DNA from: Bradyrhizobium sp. SRL28
GTDB taxonomy: Bacteria > Pseudomonadota > Alphaproteobacteria > Rhizobiales > Xanthobacteraceae
Length of the DNA stretch: 64,000 nucleotides
Direction: 5' to 3'
NCBI RefSeq assembly: GCF_018596315.1
Contig: NZ_JAHEAG010000017.1
Coordinates: 1-64,000 of the forward strand
Shown here: piece after piece, positions 53,396 to 63,870 of the stretch
Numbering within the stretch: position 1 is the stretch's first letter
Layout of the letters: the number at the start of each line of letters is the position of its first letter
Program-made: the position numbers and the translations under genes
Notes under the pieces: generated by a model
Database searches by the model: none
The model's input: the letters and a program-made list of their open reading frames with translations, nothing else
What the model was told of the DNA's origin: nothing

Positions 53396-53818
53396 TCACC
53401 AGCGACGATAGTAGCCGCCGTAATACCGCGGACCATAGAATCGCGGACCGCCATAGTAGGCGTACGCTGGGCGAATTACGCGGCGATAGCGAACCACGGG
53501 ATAAGAGCCGCCGTAATATCCGCCATAGTAGGCCGGCGCATACCCGCCGCCATAATACCCTCCATAGCCTCCGTAATACGCCGGCGAATAGCCGCCATAG
53601 TATCCGTAACCCGGGCCGTAACCGTAACCGTAGCCCGGACCATAGGCGTAAGCGTTCGAAGCAATGCCGCCGATCACCGCGCCCGCGATCAATCCGCCAG
53701 CCAAAGCCCCGCCCCAGCCCCAGCCCCCTCCGCGCCAAGCATGCGCCGGCGAAGGTGCTGCTACTGCCGTCAAGCCCAGGACCGCCGCTGCGGCCAGAGC
53801 CAAAGGTGCCTTCCTCAT
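53396..53818 (-). CDS. Gly/Tyr-rich secreted protein
   Basis: A 140-residue protein with a signal peptide (RKAPLALAAAAVLGLTAVAA to PAHA, cut near residue 30). A short hydrophobic glycine segment GGALAGGLIAGAVIGGIAS follows, then about 80 residues of Gly/Tyr/Pro repeats such as YGPGYGYG and YYGGY. The end is basic (RYYGGYYRRW). The composition resembles glycine-zipper and adhesive or structural envelope proteins; no function can be assigned. AAGGAGTGGTCC precedes ATG 53818. Codon use is locally biased by the repeats. Confidence 0.85.
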   Translation of the reverse strand: MRKAPLALAAAAVLGLTAVAAPSPAHAWRGGGWGWGGALAGGLIAGAVIGGIASNAYAYGPGYGYGYGPGYGYYGGYSPAYYGGYGGYYGGGYAPAYYGGYYGGSYPVVRYRRVIRPAYAYYGGPRFYGPRYYGGYYRRW

Positions 53819-54207
53819 GGACCACTCCTTTCCTGAAACCAACATCCGTTCAACACATTGGGGTGAAGTTCGTTGCTAGAGGTGCCGGTTCCGGACGGCT
53901 TCACCCGCAGATTTAACTTTCATGAACAAGTGCCAGGGACGGCGCGGACGTACGCGGCCGTTCCGACCGTGAGGATCGTCAAATTCTTCGAGGTTTGGAA
54001 CTCAAGGCTCCGTGAGCCTGTACCGTTGCCAAACTGCCGGGGAAATCGCACGTCCCGGTCGACCCGCCGGCGGCCGGATGGCGATGGCGCGGTCCCGGTC
54101 TCTAGCCGGGCAGAGGCGGACGCGGAGCTGGCGGACGACGGCGCTCTCGTTGCCGTGCCCGTGCGGGTTGAGGGGAAGCAGGAAGCGGTCGAGCTCGCTT
54201 TGCGGCC
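53819..54207. other. Gap between the Gly/Tyr-rich gene and the amidase
   Basis: No credible gene is present. A short hairpin AGGCTC-CGT-GAGCCT lies at 54005-54019, about 190 bases past the amidase stop on the minus strand. The promoter of the Gly/Tyr-rich gene must lie in the left part of this gap but has no obvious consensus boxes. Confidence 0.5.
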
Positions 54208-55701
54208 TCAGTCGAAATCCAGGAAACCCGGCCGGGAGGACATCGGTGGCTGGCGGCGCAGCCAGGTGAGATCGGGGACGGGGCGGGCCGTCTCCGGATT
54301 GGCGCCAAGCAGCGCCTCGATCTCTCGGGCAACTGAAAGCGTCACGACATCGCCGCCGCGCGGGCCGATGATCTGGATACCGAACGGCAATCCGGCGCTG
54401 TCGCGGCCGGCCGGTACCGCCACCACCGGGTGTCCGGCATTGGTCACGGCATAGGCCAGCGCCAGCCAGTGGAAATAGCTTTTGGTCGGCGTGCCGTCGA
54501 TCGTGGCCGGGTAGAGCTCCGACCACGGCCGCGGGCTGATCGTGACCGCAGGCGCAATGACAAAATCATGTTCGCCGAAGAATTGTTGCCAACTCCGGTA
54601 GAGCGCGGTCTGCAGCGAAAGCGCACGCGCCACGTCGAGGGCGGAATAGCCGAGCCCCTCGGCCACGTTGTCGCGAATATTGGGCCCCACCTTGTCCGGA
54701 TATTTCTCGGCAAGCTCCCGGTGACGCCCCAGAAATGCGACCGCGCGCAAAACCCGGAACACCTCGTCGGCATGGCTGCAATCCGGATGGGTCCATTCGA
54801 GACTGCGGAAGGCCGATCCAAACGTCGCGAGCTTTTTCCTGAACGTCTCGGCGATGGCGCGCTCCGTCGGCGCAAATCCGAAATCGTGTGTCGCCGCGAT
54901 ACGCAAGGTGGCGAGATCGGTCCTTGGCGGATCGCGGTAGGTCTCGCGCACGGGCGCTCCGCCGGCGTGAAGGATCGCCGACAGCGGATCGCGTGCGTCG
55001 CGATCCAGCATGCAGGAAAGCATCAGGCAGGCGTCCGATACATTTCTTGCCATCGGCCCGAGCTGCGAGATCTGCAGCCATGCCATGTTGCGGCTGTTGC
55101 TGGCGATCAGCCCGGGCGAGGGGCGGAAACCGACGACGCCGCAAAACGCGGCGGGGTTTCTGACCGAGCCGCCGGTGTCCGAACCGGTCGCCAGCGGCAC
55201 CATGCCGGTGGCAAGCGCCACCGCCGATCCGCCGGACGAGCCGGCGGCGGAGCGCTCGGGGTCAAAGGGATTGCCGGTGGCGCCATGCAGCGCGTTGCGG
55301 GTGTTGCCGCCCGCGCCCCATTCGGGGACGTTGGTCTTGCCGACGACGATGGCGCCGGCGCGCTTGAGCATCGCGACGATCGCTTCATCTTCAGCCGCGA
55401 TGTTGTCGGCAAACAGCACGCTGCCGAAACTCGTCGGCAGCCCCTTGGCGTCGATCAGGTCTTTCACCCCGAGCGGAAGCCCGTGCAGCGGCCCGAGGTT
55501 ATCGCCGCGCATCACGGCCGCCTCGCTCTCCTGCGCCGTTGCGCGCGCCGTTTCGAACGAGCGCGCAATGACCGCGTTGACGGCAGGATCGATCTCCTCG
55601 ATCCGCCGGATGCAGCTGTCCATGAGTTCGACCGGCGAAAGCTTGCGCTCGCCGATCAGCGCCCGGGCCGTTACCGCGGGCAGATCGCACGGCTCGGTCA
55701 T
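54208..55701 (-). CDS. Amidase (amidase signature family)
   Basis: A 497-residue enzyme of the Ser-cisSer-Lys amidase family. Lys80 (GVKDLID), the cis-serine pair Ser155/Ser156 in AAGSSGGSA and the nucleophile Ser179 in TGSDTGGSVR are all present. It hydrolyses an amide to acid and ammonia; the natural substrate is not clear, GatA being unlikely because gatB/C partners are not nearby. ATG 55701 lies seven bases downstream of the stop of the binding-protein gene, so the two are an operon, which suggests that a bound carboxylate or amide is imported and hydrolysed. Confidence 0.92.
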   Translation of the reverse strand: MTEPCDLPAVTARALIGERKLSPVELMDSCIRRIEEIDPAVNAVIARSFETARATAQESEAAVMRGDNLGPLHGLPLGVKDLIDAKGLPTSFGSVLFADNIAAEDEAIVAMLKRAGAIVVGKTNVPEWGAGGNTRNALHGATGNPFDPERSAAGSSGGSAVALATGMVPLATGSDTGGSVRNPAAFCGVVGFRPSPGLIASNSRNMAWLQISQLGPMARNVSDACLMLSCMLDRDARDPLSAILHAGGAPVRETYRDPPRTDLATLRIAATHDFGFAPTERAIAETFRKKLATFGSAFRSLEWTHPDCSHADEVFRVLRAVAFLGRHRELAEKYPDKVGPNIRDNVAEGLGYSALDVARALSLQTALYRSWQQFFGEHDFVIAPAVTISPRPWSELYPATIDGTPTKSYFHWLALAYAVTNAGHPVVAVPAGRDSAGLPFGIQIIGPRGGDVVTLSVAREIEALLGANPETARPVPDLTWLRRQPPMSSRPGFLDFD

Positions 55702-55708
55702 GTCAGGA

Positions 55709-56686
55709 TTACTCTTCCTTGATGCCACCCTTGCGGGCCAGTTCCTTCATCTCGGCGGTTTCCTTGGCGATGAAGCCCGGCCAGTCCGGATAGCGCTTGA
55801 AGGCGGCTTCGTACCCGACCTTCTTAAAGCGCTCAATCACCGAAGGACTTGCGACCACCTCTTCCAGCACCGAGGTCAGCCGGTCGCGGATGGCCGGCGG
55901 GATTCCCTTGGGCGCGACTACGGTACCCCAGGAGACAAGATCGATATTGGGATAGCCGAGTTCGGCGAGCGTCGGAACGTCGGGAAGGAATTGCGAGCGC
56001 TTGGCGGAGAACACCGCCAGCGGGCGAATCGTGCCGGCTTCGAGCAGCGGCCTGATCGCGATCACGGTGTCCACGTGGTACTCGATATGCTTGCCCATCA
56101 GGTCGTTCATCGCCGGCGCGCTGCCTTTGTAGGGCAAGTGCACCATCTTGATGCCGGCGCTCGATTTGAACAGCTCGCCGGCAAAATGCGAAATGGTCGC
56201 CACGCCAAAGGAGGCCAGCGACAGCTTGTCGGGATTGGCCTTCGCGGCCGCGACCAGCGCCGCGACGTCCTTGATCGGATTGTCGCGATGGGTCACCAGC
56301 ACCATGGTGAGGGTGCCGGTCTGGCCGATCGGCTCGAAATCCTTCGCGCTGTCGTACGGCACGTTCTCCTTCACCGCATTCTGCAGGGTGAAGGTCGAAT
56401 TCGAGCTGGAGAGCAGGGTGTAGCCGTCGGGCGCCGCGTTGGCGGCTTCCTTCGCTGCGATCGTGGTACCGCCGCCGGGGCGATTGAGCACGATCACGGG
56501 CTTGCCCAGACGCGCCTCGATCTCGCCGGCAACGATGCGTCCGACGACATCGGAGGCGCCGCCGGCTGGAAAGGGCACGATCAACTGCAGCGGTTTTTCG
56601 GGGTAGTTGGCTTGCGCCGTTGCAATCGACGGACAGGCTGCCACACAGGCCGACGCGATCGCGGCCGCCAGAAACTTACGCAACAT
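55709..56686 (-). CDS. Tripartite tricarboxylate transporter-type binding protein (Bug family)
   Basis: A 325-residue periplasmic solute-binding protein. The signal peptide ends near ATAQA (residue 26). The family pattern YPEKPLQLIVPFPAGGASDVVGR, PGGGTTIAAKEAANAAPDGYT and the MVHLPYKGSAPAMNDL segment are clear. No TctA/TctB membrane genes lie nearby, as is common for this expanded family in Bradyrhizobium. It precedes the amidase gene and probably binds a small carboxylate or amide related to its substrate. Confidence 0.92.
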   Translation of the reverse strand: MLRKFLAAAIASACVAACPSIATAQANYPEKPLQLIVPFPAGGASDVVGRIVAGEIEARLGKPVIVLNRPGGGTTIAAKEAANAAPDGYTLLSSSNSTFTLQNAVKENVPYDSAKDFEPIGQTGTLTMVLVTHRDNPIKDVAALVAAAKANPDKLSLASFGVATISHFAGELFKSSAGIKMVHLPYKGSAPAMNDLMGKHIEYHVDTVIAIRPLLEAGTIRPLAVFSAKRSQFLPDVPTLAELGYPNIDLVSWGTVVAPKGIPPAIRDRLTSVLEEVVASPSVIERFKKVGYEAAFKRYPDWPGFIAKETAEMKELARKGGIKEE

Positions 56687-56812
56687 ATCGAAACAGGCCT
56701 CCTGTCTTCCTTAACCCGGCAATTCGCGCCGGGGTTTTCGGCGACAGCCATCCCGGATCGAGAGGATAGGGTTCCCTAAATCGATTTCTCGATCAACCCC
56801 GTTATTGGGCCG

Positions 56813-57826
56813 CTACCATCCCTCCAGCACAATCTTGCCGCGCGATTTGCCGCTTTCCAGAAGCGCATGCGCGCGTTTCAGATTGGCCGCGTTGATGGTG
56901 CCAAAGGTCTGGTCGAGGGTGGTGCGCAGCACGCCCTTGTCGATCAGGTCCGCCACGTCGTTGAGCAGATGATGCTGAGCGATCATGTCAGCCGTCTGGA
57001 ACGACGATCGCGTGAACATCGATTCCCAGTGGATCGAGACCGCCTTGCCCTTGAAGGCAGAGACGGTGAATTCCGGGGGGTCGTCGATCAGGCCGAACTT
57101 GCCTTGCGGCGCGATGAAGTCCGCGATCGCCTTGTAGTGGTGGTCGGTGAAGGTGAGGCTCGCGACGAGGCCTACCGGCGGCACTTTCAGCTTCTCGATC
57201 TGCTCTTTCATCGGTTTGGAATGGTCGATCACGGCGTGCGCGCCGAGGTCGAGGCACCATTTTTGCGACTCCGGGCGCGTGGCGGTGGCGACCACCGTCA
57301 GGCCGGTGAGGCGGCGTGCGAGCTGGATCAGGATCGAGCCAACGCCACCGGCGCCGCCGGTAATCAGTAGCGTGCGCGGATCGACGCTCTTGCCCGGTAT
57401 GGCGTCGAGCCGGTCGAACAGCAATTCCCATGCGGTGATTGATGTCAGCGGCAGCGCGGCGGCCTGCGCGAACGATAGCGATTTCGGCTTGCGGCCGACG
57501 ATCCGCTCGTCAACCAGATGAAATTCCGCGTTCGTGCCCTGGCGCAGGATCGAGCCGGCGTAGAACACTTCGTCGCCCGGCTTGAACAGGGTCACGTCGG
57601 GGCCGACGGCGTCGACGATGCCGGCGGCGTCATAGCCCAGGATTTTGGTCTCGCCCTCGGGCGGGGCGGCGCGCTTGCGGACCTTGTAGTCGACCGGGTT
57701 GGCCGAGATCGCCTTGACGGCGACTCTGACGTCGCGGCCCTTCGGCTCCGGTTTGGCGGTTTCGAAATCGATCAGCGAATCCGCGTCCTCGATGGGAAGC
57801 GATTTTCGGTATCCGACGGCCTTCAT
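56813..57826 (-). CDS. Quinone oxidoreductase-like MDR protein
   Basis: A 337-residue medium-chain reductase of the zinc-type alcohol dehydrogenase-like YgaL/ZADH group. The catalytic domain has GYDAAGIVDAVGPDVTLFKPGDEVFYAG, and the NADP-binding domain has LLITGGAGGVGSILIQLARR and TATRPESQKWCLDLGAH. Zinc ligands are lacking. It reduces quinones or enones. ATG 57826 has CAGGAGAAACGGGC upstream. The divergent gene is an HxlR regulator, a common partner that induces such enzymes on quinone or aldehyde stress. Confidence 0.92.
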   Translation of the reverse strand: MKAVGYRKSLPIEDADSLIDFETAKPEPKGRDVRVAVKAISANPVDYKVRKRAAPPEGETKILGYDAAGIVDAVGPDVTLFKPGDEVFYAGSILRQGTNAEFHLVDERIVGRKPKSLSFAQAAALPLTSITAWELLFDRLDAIPGKSVDPRTLLITGGAGGVGSILIQLARRLTGLTVVATATRPESQKWCLDLGAHAVIDHSKPMKEQIEKLKVPPVGLVASLTFTDHHYKAIADFIAPQGKFGLIDDPPEFTVSAFKGKAVSIHWESMFTRSSFQTADMIAQHHLLNDVADLIDKGVLRTTLDQTFGTINAANLKRAHALLESGKSRGKIVLEGW

Positions 57827-57892
57827 GCCCGTTTCTCCTGCCTTGCTTGAGCGTTGGTTGCTTAACTGTCGCGCTGGCATCAACTTGGCAAG

Positions 57893-57943
57893 TACTGTAA
57901 ATTCGGGGAACTAGTCCCTGTTTGGATACTATTGGAAAATGGC
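57893..57943. promoter_or_regulatory. Possible HxlR operator in the divergent spacer
   Basis: Between the two divergent genes GTACTGTAAATTCGG precedes a near-palindrome GGGAACTAGTCCC (57906-57918) and TTTGGATACTATT follows. HxlR proteins usually bind TAC/GTA-containing palindromes close to such starts. The arms here match only partly. Confidence 0.3.
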
Positions 57944-57955
57944 CCAGGAAACGGA

Positions 57956-58333
57956 ATGAAACGTCGGAATTTTGCCCACCGGCCCGGCTGCGCGGTCGAG
58001 GCGACGCTCGACCTGATCGACGGCAAGTGGAAGGGCGTCATCCTGTTCCATCTCCAGGCCGGCACCCAGCGCTTTGGGGAGTTGCGGCGGCGGATGCCGG
58101 GGATTACCCAGCGCATGCTGACCAAGCAGCTTCGGGCCCTTGAGGACGACAAGCTCGTGATCCGCAAGGTCTATGCCGAGGTGCCGCCACGGGTCGAATA
58201 CACGCTGTCGGACATTGGCGAGAGCCTGCGGCCGGTGATCGAGACGCTGCGGGCGTGGGGCGAGGGCCATCAGGAAAGGCTTTCCTGTGCGCCGGCGCCG
58301 GACGCCGTCAAAACGCCCGATCGCGCGGCCTAG
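57956..58333 (+). CDS. HxlR family winged-helix regulator
   Basis: A 125-residue regulator. The family core is clear: GCAVEATLDLIDGKWKGVILFHL, QRFGELRRRMPGITQRMLTKQLRALEDDKLV and the beta wing VPPRVEYTLSDIGESLRPV. Cys14 lies at the position used as redox or electrophile sensor in several relatives (YodB, HypR). AGGAAACGG leads ATG 57956. It is divergent from the quinone oxidoreductase gene and is likely its repressor. Confidence 0.93.
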   Translation: MKRRNFAHRPGCAVEATLDLIDGKWKGVILFHLQAGTQRFGELRRRMPGITQRMLTKQLRALEDDKLVIRKVYAEVPPRVEYTLSDIGESLRPVIETLRAWGEGHQERLSCAPAPDAVKTPDRAA

Positions 58334-58414
58334 CTGCCGGTATTGCGTCCACTTTATCTTCTCTCGTTGCCGCCTCGCATCTATATGTGTGGCGCCAAAT
58401 TCCAGGATTTTCGC

Positions 58415-59805
<1,391 letters not shown>

Positions 59806-59809
<4 letters not shown>

Positions 59810-61140
59810 GCCCGAAACAACCGCGCGAGGCGACCAATCTCTTTGCCGCGGCAGGGATGGAACAGGACGCGCCGCGTCCGTTGCCCGATCGATTGCGCCC
59901 GCAGTCGCTGTCGGATGTCGTCGGGCAGGATCACATCCTCGGTCCCGACGGCGCGCTGACGCGCATGCTGGAGACGCGCACGCTGGGCTCGCTGGTGTTC
60001 TGGGGACCTCCCGGCACCGGCAAGACCACGGTGGCGCGGCTGTTGGCCGACGCCACCGAACTGCATTTCGAGCAGATTTCCGCGGTGTTTTCCGGCGTCG
60101 CCGATTTGAAAAAAGTGTTCGACGCGGCGCGCGCCCGGCGCGAGATGGGCAAGGGCACACTGCTGTTCGTCGACGAGGTGCATCGCTTCAACCGCGCGCA
60201 GCAGGACTCGTTTCTGCCCGTGATGGAAGACGGCACCGTGGTGCTGGTCGGCGCCACCACGGAAAACCCGTCGTTCGAACTCAACGCCGCGCTTTTGTCG
60301 CGGGCGCGGGTGCTGGTGTTTCATTCGCTCGATGCTGCCGCGATCGAAAAACTGTTTGCGCATGCCGAAAAGGTCGAGGGCAGAAAACTGCCGCTCGATC
60401 CGGAAGCGCGCGCCGTGTTGGTGCGCATGGCCGATGGCGACGGCCGCGCTTCGCTGACCTTGGTCGAAGAGGTCTGGCGCGCCGCGCGCAAGGACGAAAT
60501 CTTCAACGCCGCGCAGTTGCAGGAAATTTTGCAGCGCCGCGCGCCGATCTACGACAAGTCCGCCGACGGCCATTACAACCTGATCTCGGCGCTGCATAAA
60601 TCGGTGCGCGGCTCCGATCCCGATGCGGCGCTGTATTACCTCGCGCGCATGCTGGACGCTGGCGAGGACCCGCTGTTCCTGGCGCGGCGCGTGGTGCGGA
60701 TGGCGGTCGAGGACATCGGCTTGGCCGATCCGCAGGCGCTGGTGATCTGCAACGCCGCCAAGGATGCCTTTGACTTTCTTGGGTCGCCCGAGGGCGAACT
60801 CGCGATCGCGCAGGCCGTGATCTATATCGCCACCGCGCCGAAATCGAACGCCGCCTACAAGGCCTTCAAGGCGGCGATGCGCACGGCGAAGGAGGGCGGT
60901 TCGCTGCTGCCGCCCAAGCATATTCTGAATTCACCGACCAAGCTGATGAAGTCGGAAGGTTATGGTTCCGGTTACGAATACGACCACGACGCGCCGGACG
61001 CCTTCTCCGGGCAGGACTACTTTCCAGAGGCGCTCGGGCGGCAAACCTTCTACGATCCGCCCGACCGCGGGTTTGAACGCGAAATCCGCAGGCGACTGGA
61101 TTATTGGGCTAAGCTGCGCAAGGAACGTGAACGCGAATGA
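59806..61140 (+). CDS. rarA: Replication-associated recombination protein A
   Basis: A 444-residue AAA+ ATPase of the RarA/MgsA/WRNIP1 family. Walker A GPPGTGKTT is at residues 67-75, Walker B LLFVDEVHRFN at 119-129 with Asp123-Glu124, and sensor I GATTENPS follows. The C-terminal half has the MgsA tetramerisation pattern LISALHKSVRGSDPDAALYYLARML. It acts at stalled replication forks. It is coupled to the protease upstream and to the TPR gene downstream by ATGA overlaps. Confidence 0.96.
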
Positions 61141-61850
61141 GCAGGTTCAAGAACTATCTCAAACAAACCATTCGGGCTGTCGCTTTCGTGACGCTGGCGT
61201 GGACGCTTCCTGCAGCCGCGGAGACCGTCGAGGTGGCGCCGGGCGTGCAAGTGACGAAGCGGACCTATACGGCGCCGGTCAACGAGCAGCCCTTCTTCGG
61301 ATTTACGGCCAAAAGTGCGGAGCAGAAAGCCGAGGATGAGAAGTTCGTAAGCGCCATGATCGGCGCCACCGGGTCGCGCGAAAAGGCTTTCGAAGAAGCA
61401 ACCAAGCGCGCCTGGATAGCGATACAGGGCGGCAAGGTACGGGAAGCCGCGCTCCGGTTTAATCAGGCGTTTCTCGTTTCACCTGAACAGAGCAGCGTCT
61501 ATCATGGGTTTGCGATAATTGCCCAAGCTCGCTTCAGTGATTTCGATGCCGCCGACGAACTGTTCAAGATCGCGCTCAAGCAGCCTAATCCGGTGAAGGC
61601 GCTCAAGGCCGACTATGGCCGCCTGCTCTTGATCGCCAAGCGGCCGCGCGATGCGCAGGAGGTGCTGGACCAGGCAGTCAAGGAGGCCCCTGACTTCAGC
61701 GATGCCTGGACCAATCTCGCCTGGGCCAGGTTCCAGAACGGAGATCCGGCGGCGGCCTGCGCCGCAGCGGAGGAGGCCGCCAAAAAGCGTCCGTCGAACA
61801 ACTCCATCAGCGACCTGACCGCGGTGAGAAACGCGGCGCAGTGCAAATAG
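61137..61850 (+). CDS. TPR-containing secreted protein
   Basis: A 237-residue protein with a signal peptide (TIRAVAFVTLAWTLPAAAE). The mature part has three or four helical repeats of TPR type: AIQGGKVREAALRFNQAFLVSPEQ, FSDFDAADELFKIALKQ and DAWTNLAWARFQNGDPAAACAAAEE. It is periplasmic or membrane-anchored in an unknown complex. It overlaps rarA by four bases, the third gene in the coupled set. No further function can be given. Confidence 0.85.
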   Translation: MSRFKNYLKQTIRAVAFVTLAWTLPAAAETVEVAPGVQVTKRTYTAPVNEQPFFGFTAKSAEQKAEDEKFVSAMIGATGSREKAFEEATKRAWIAIQGGKVREAALRFNQAFLVSPEQSSVYHGFAIIAQARFSDFDAADELFKIALKQPNPVKALKADYGRLLLIAKRPRDAQEVLDQAVKEAPDFSDAWTNLAWARFQNGDPAAACAAAEEAAKKRPSNNSISDLTAVRNAAQCK

Positions 61851-61911
61851 TGTCCGAGGCTCGCTCGCCATAGCGTGAGCGGGAGCGCCAGGGCGACCCC
61901 GCTCTGTACTG

Positions 61912-62712
61912 TCAGCCTGCCTTTGCCGGTGAGCCCTCGCGCATCCAGCCGAGGATGGCTTGGAGCCTTGCGACCACATCTCTGGTTTCCAGGACTTGCT
62001 GCATCCTGTCGATTCCGACTTCCATCAGCTGAACCACGACATCGGCGAGCACGCCCGGTTCGCTGGCGTAACGGTATAGCGACTGCGGCGGCGCGGTATT
62101 GGTGAAGCCCTGATACGCCTCAAAGATTTCGCGCGTGAGCATGAACGCCTCTGCGTCCAGGCCGCGTGTCTCTTCGATCGGCGCAACTTCGGCCGCCAGA
62201 AAATCCCCGTCGACCGGTCGCACGATGGCGGTTCGTTCGGAACAGGAAACCTTCACGCGAAGGTCTCCGTGCGGCATCTCCGCGCGATGGATGATCTCGG
62301 CGAGCACGCCGACCGAATGAAGCGCGTTGAAGTCCGGGTCATCGTCGTCCGGCCGCTTCTGGGTGACGACCAGAATCCGTCCGCCATCGGCGGCAGCGCT
62401 CTCGATCGCACGTCGCGTCTTCTCGCGCCCGACAAAGATCGGCGAAATCAGTTGCGGAAAGAACACGACGTCCCGCATCGGCGCTACCGGAATCACGGTT
62501 CCGGCGCTTCGCGATCGGGCCCGCAATTTGGCGTCTTGAATGGAAACGGGTTGGCTCGATTGAATGGCCGCCGACAGCACGTTCCAATCGTGAAAGCCCA
62601 AGGTCCTCGCGACGAGTTCGAGGCTTTCGCTGTGGCTGACGGAGATTGATTTGACTTTCAGCGCCTCGCGCAGCGTCTGCGCCATGGCCTTGGCATCGCG
62701 GAAATCACGCAT
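61912..62712 (-). CDS. Lon substrate-binding-domain protein with N-terminal helical domain
   Basis: A 266-residue protein without protease or AAA+ domains. Residues 1-50 (FRDAKAMAQTLREALKVKSI and SHSESLELVARTLGFHDWN) form the small domain seen at the ends of some glyoxalase-like proteins. Residues 70-260 match the Lon N-terminal domain: VIPVAPMRDVVFFPQLISPIFVGREKTRRAIE, LHSVGVLAEIIHRAEMPHGDLRV and a C-terminal helical bundle. It may recognise substrates or compete with Lon. The two domains together are uncommon. A purine-poor leader precedes ATG 62712. Confidence 0.82.
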   Translation of the reverse strand: MRDFRDAKAMAQTLREALKVKSISVSHSESLELVARTLGFHDWNVLSAAIQSSQPVSIQDAKLRARSRSAGTVIPVAPMRDVVFFPQLISPIFVGREKTRRAIESAAADGGRILVVTQKRPDDDDPDFNALHSVGVLAEIIHRAEMPHGDLRVKVSCSERTAIVRPVDGDFLAAEVAPIEETRGLDAEAFMLTREIFEAYQGFTNTAPPQSLYRYASEPGVLADVVVQLMEVGIDRMQQVLETRDVVARLQAILGWMREGSPAKAG

Positions 62713-62925
62713 GGGATAACCTCTGCTTCAGGCGAACGAGAATTGGTCAGATGCTTGCGTTACTGACTCGTTCGCCGGGCAAAGGAGGCCGGGAGCGGCT
62801 CGATACATTCGCCAAACCCAAAGGGTGCAAGCAGCGGGTCGTATCCACCCGATAAAAATATGCACGGTGCCTGTGGCGCTGTCAACGTGTGTCGCCGGTC
62901 TTCACACGCGTTCGAGAACTACCGG

Positions 62926-63870
62926 CTATTTGCCCGCTTTAACGAAATCGAGGATTTCATCAGTCAGCCGCGTGTCGGCGGTGTTGATCGAATACACCTC
63001 CGACATGTGGCTGTGCTGCGGCAGCAGCAAAGTGCGGGCGCATCCGCTGGCCCGTTTACAACTCGCCTGCTTCGCGAGATCGAATTGCAGCACGAAGCCC
63101 TCGGGGTCCAGTTCGGCGGCAGCCATCATCAGCGGGATTTCGGTTGTCGCCAAACCGGACAGCGAGGATCGTTCGGCGTAGCGCACGGGATCGTCGCCGA
63201 AATAGGCGCGCTGGGTATCGGCGAGCGGCGTCGCGGTCAGGTCGTAAATGCCGGAGACCATGATTGCGCCGGCGAGCCCACCGCCTTTCACCTTGTGAAA
63301 TTCGGGATGCGATACATAGTTTGCGACGTGAACCGCGCCCGCGGAGTGCCCCATCAGATAGATGCGCGCAGGATTGCCGCCGCGCTCGCCGATCTTGGCT
63401 GTGACCCACTGAACCGCGGTGGCCATATCCTCAGCGCCGGCCGGCCAGGGCGCCAGGGGCGCGAGGCAGTAGGTGACGTTGACGCCGACAAAGCCGTTCT
63501 TTGCCGCCCACAGCATGATGTTGTCATAGAACGGACTGGTCGGTGTTGTCCGCTTGTTGCCGCCCACGAACGCGCCGCCATGGACGAAGATCAGCACCGG
63601 CCGGGGAGGTGCAGCCGTCTCCGGCAAGAAGATGTCGAGCAGGTTGCGGTCGGCTGGACCGTATTTGACGTCCCGCTCGACCTTGACGCCTTGATACGGC
63701 TCTTTTTCCTGCAGCGGCGCGTAGAGTTCGACGGTCTTCGGCGGATCGATGACGCGGCCGAGTTCCAGGAGCTTCCAGGCGAGATCCTCCGACATCGGGG
63801 ATTGCTGCGCCCATGCCGCGCTCGCGAGCAGGGCCGCAACAATGGTCAAAGCCGATCTTGTTAGGCCCAT
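62926..63870 (-). CDS. Secreted alpha/beta hydrolase (BD-FAE/HSL type)
   Basis: A 314-residue esterase/lipase-like enzyme with a signal peptide (SALTIVAALLASAAWAQ). HGGAF at 97-101 gives the oxyanion hole, GHSAG has the nucleophile Ser176, Asp255 (AAELDPEG) and His286 or His288 (QHSHMSE) complete the triad. Cys271 and Cys277 could form a disulphide. It likely hydrolyses esters in the periplasm. ATG 63870 follows AGGAAACGGGGGA on the minus strand; a further in-frame extension would remove the signal peptide and is rejected. At the last bases of the window an ATGA on the plus strand may begin another gene. Confidence 0.9.
   Translation of the reverse strand: MGLTRSALTIVAALLASAAWAQQSPMSEDLAWKLLELGRVIDPPKTVELYAPLQEKEPYQGVKVERDVKYGPADRNLLDIFLPETAAPPRPVLIFVHGGAFVGGNKRTTPTSPFYDNIMLWAAKNGFVGVNVTYCLAPLAPWPAGAEDMATAVQWVTAKIGERGGNPARIYLMGHSAGAVHVANYVSHPEFHKVKGGGLAGAIMVSGIYDLTATPLADTQRAYFGDDPVRYAERSSLSGLATTEIPLMMAAAELDPEGFVLQFDLAKQASCKRASGCARTLLLPQHSHMSEVYSINTADTRLTDEILDFVKAGK

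Noticed and set aside
53873..54454. Forward open frame covering the gap before the amidase
   Set aside because: It runs over the amidase 3' end in antisense, has biased Arg/Ser composition and no start signal.
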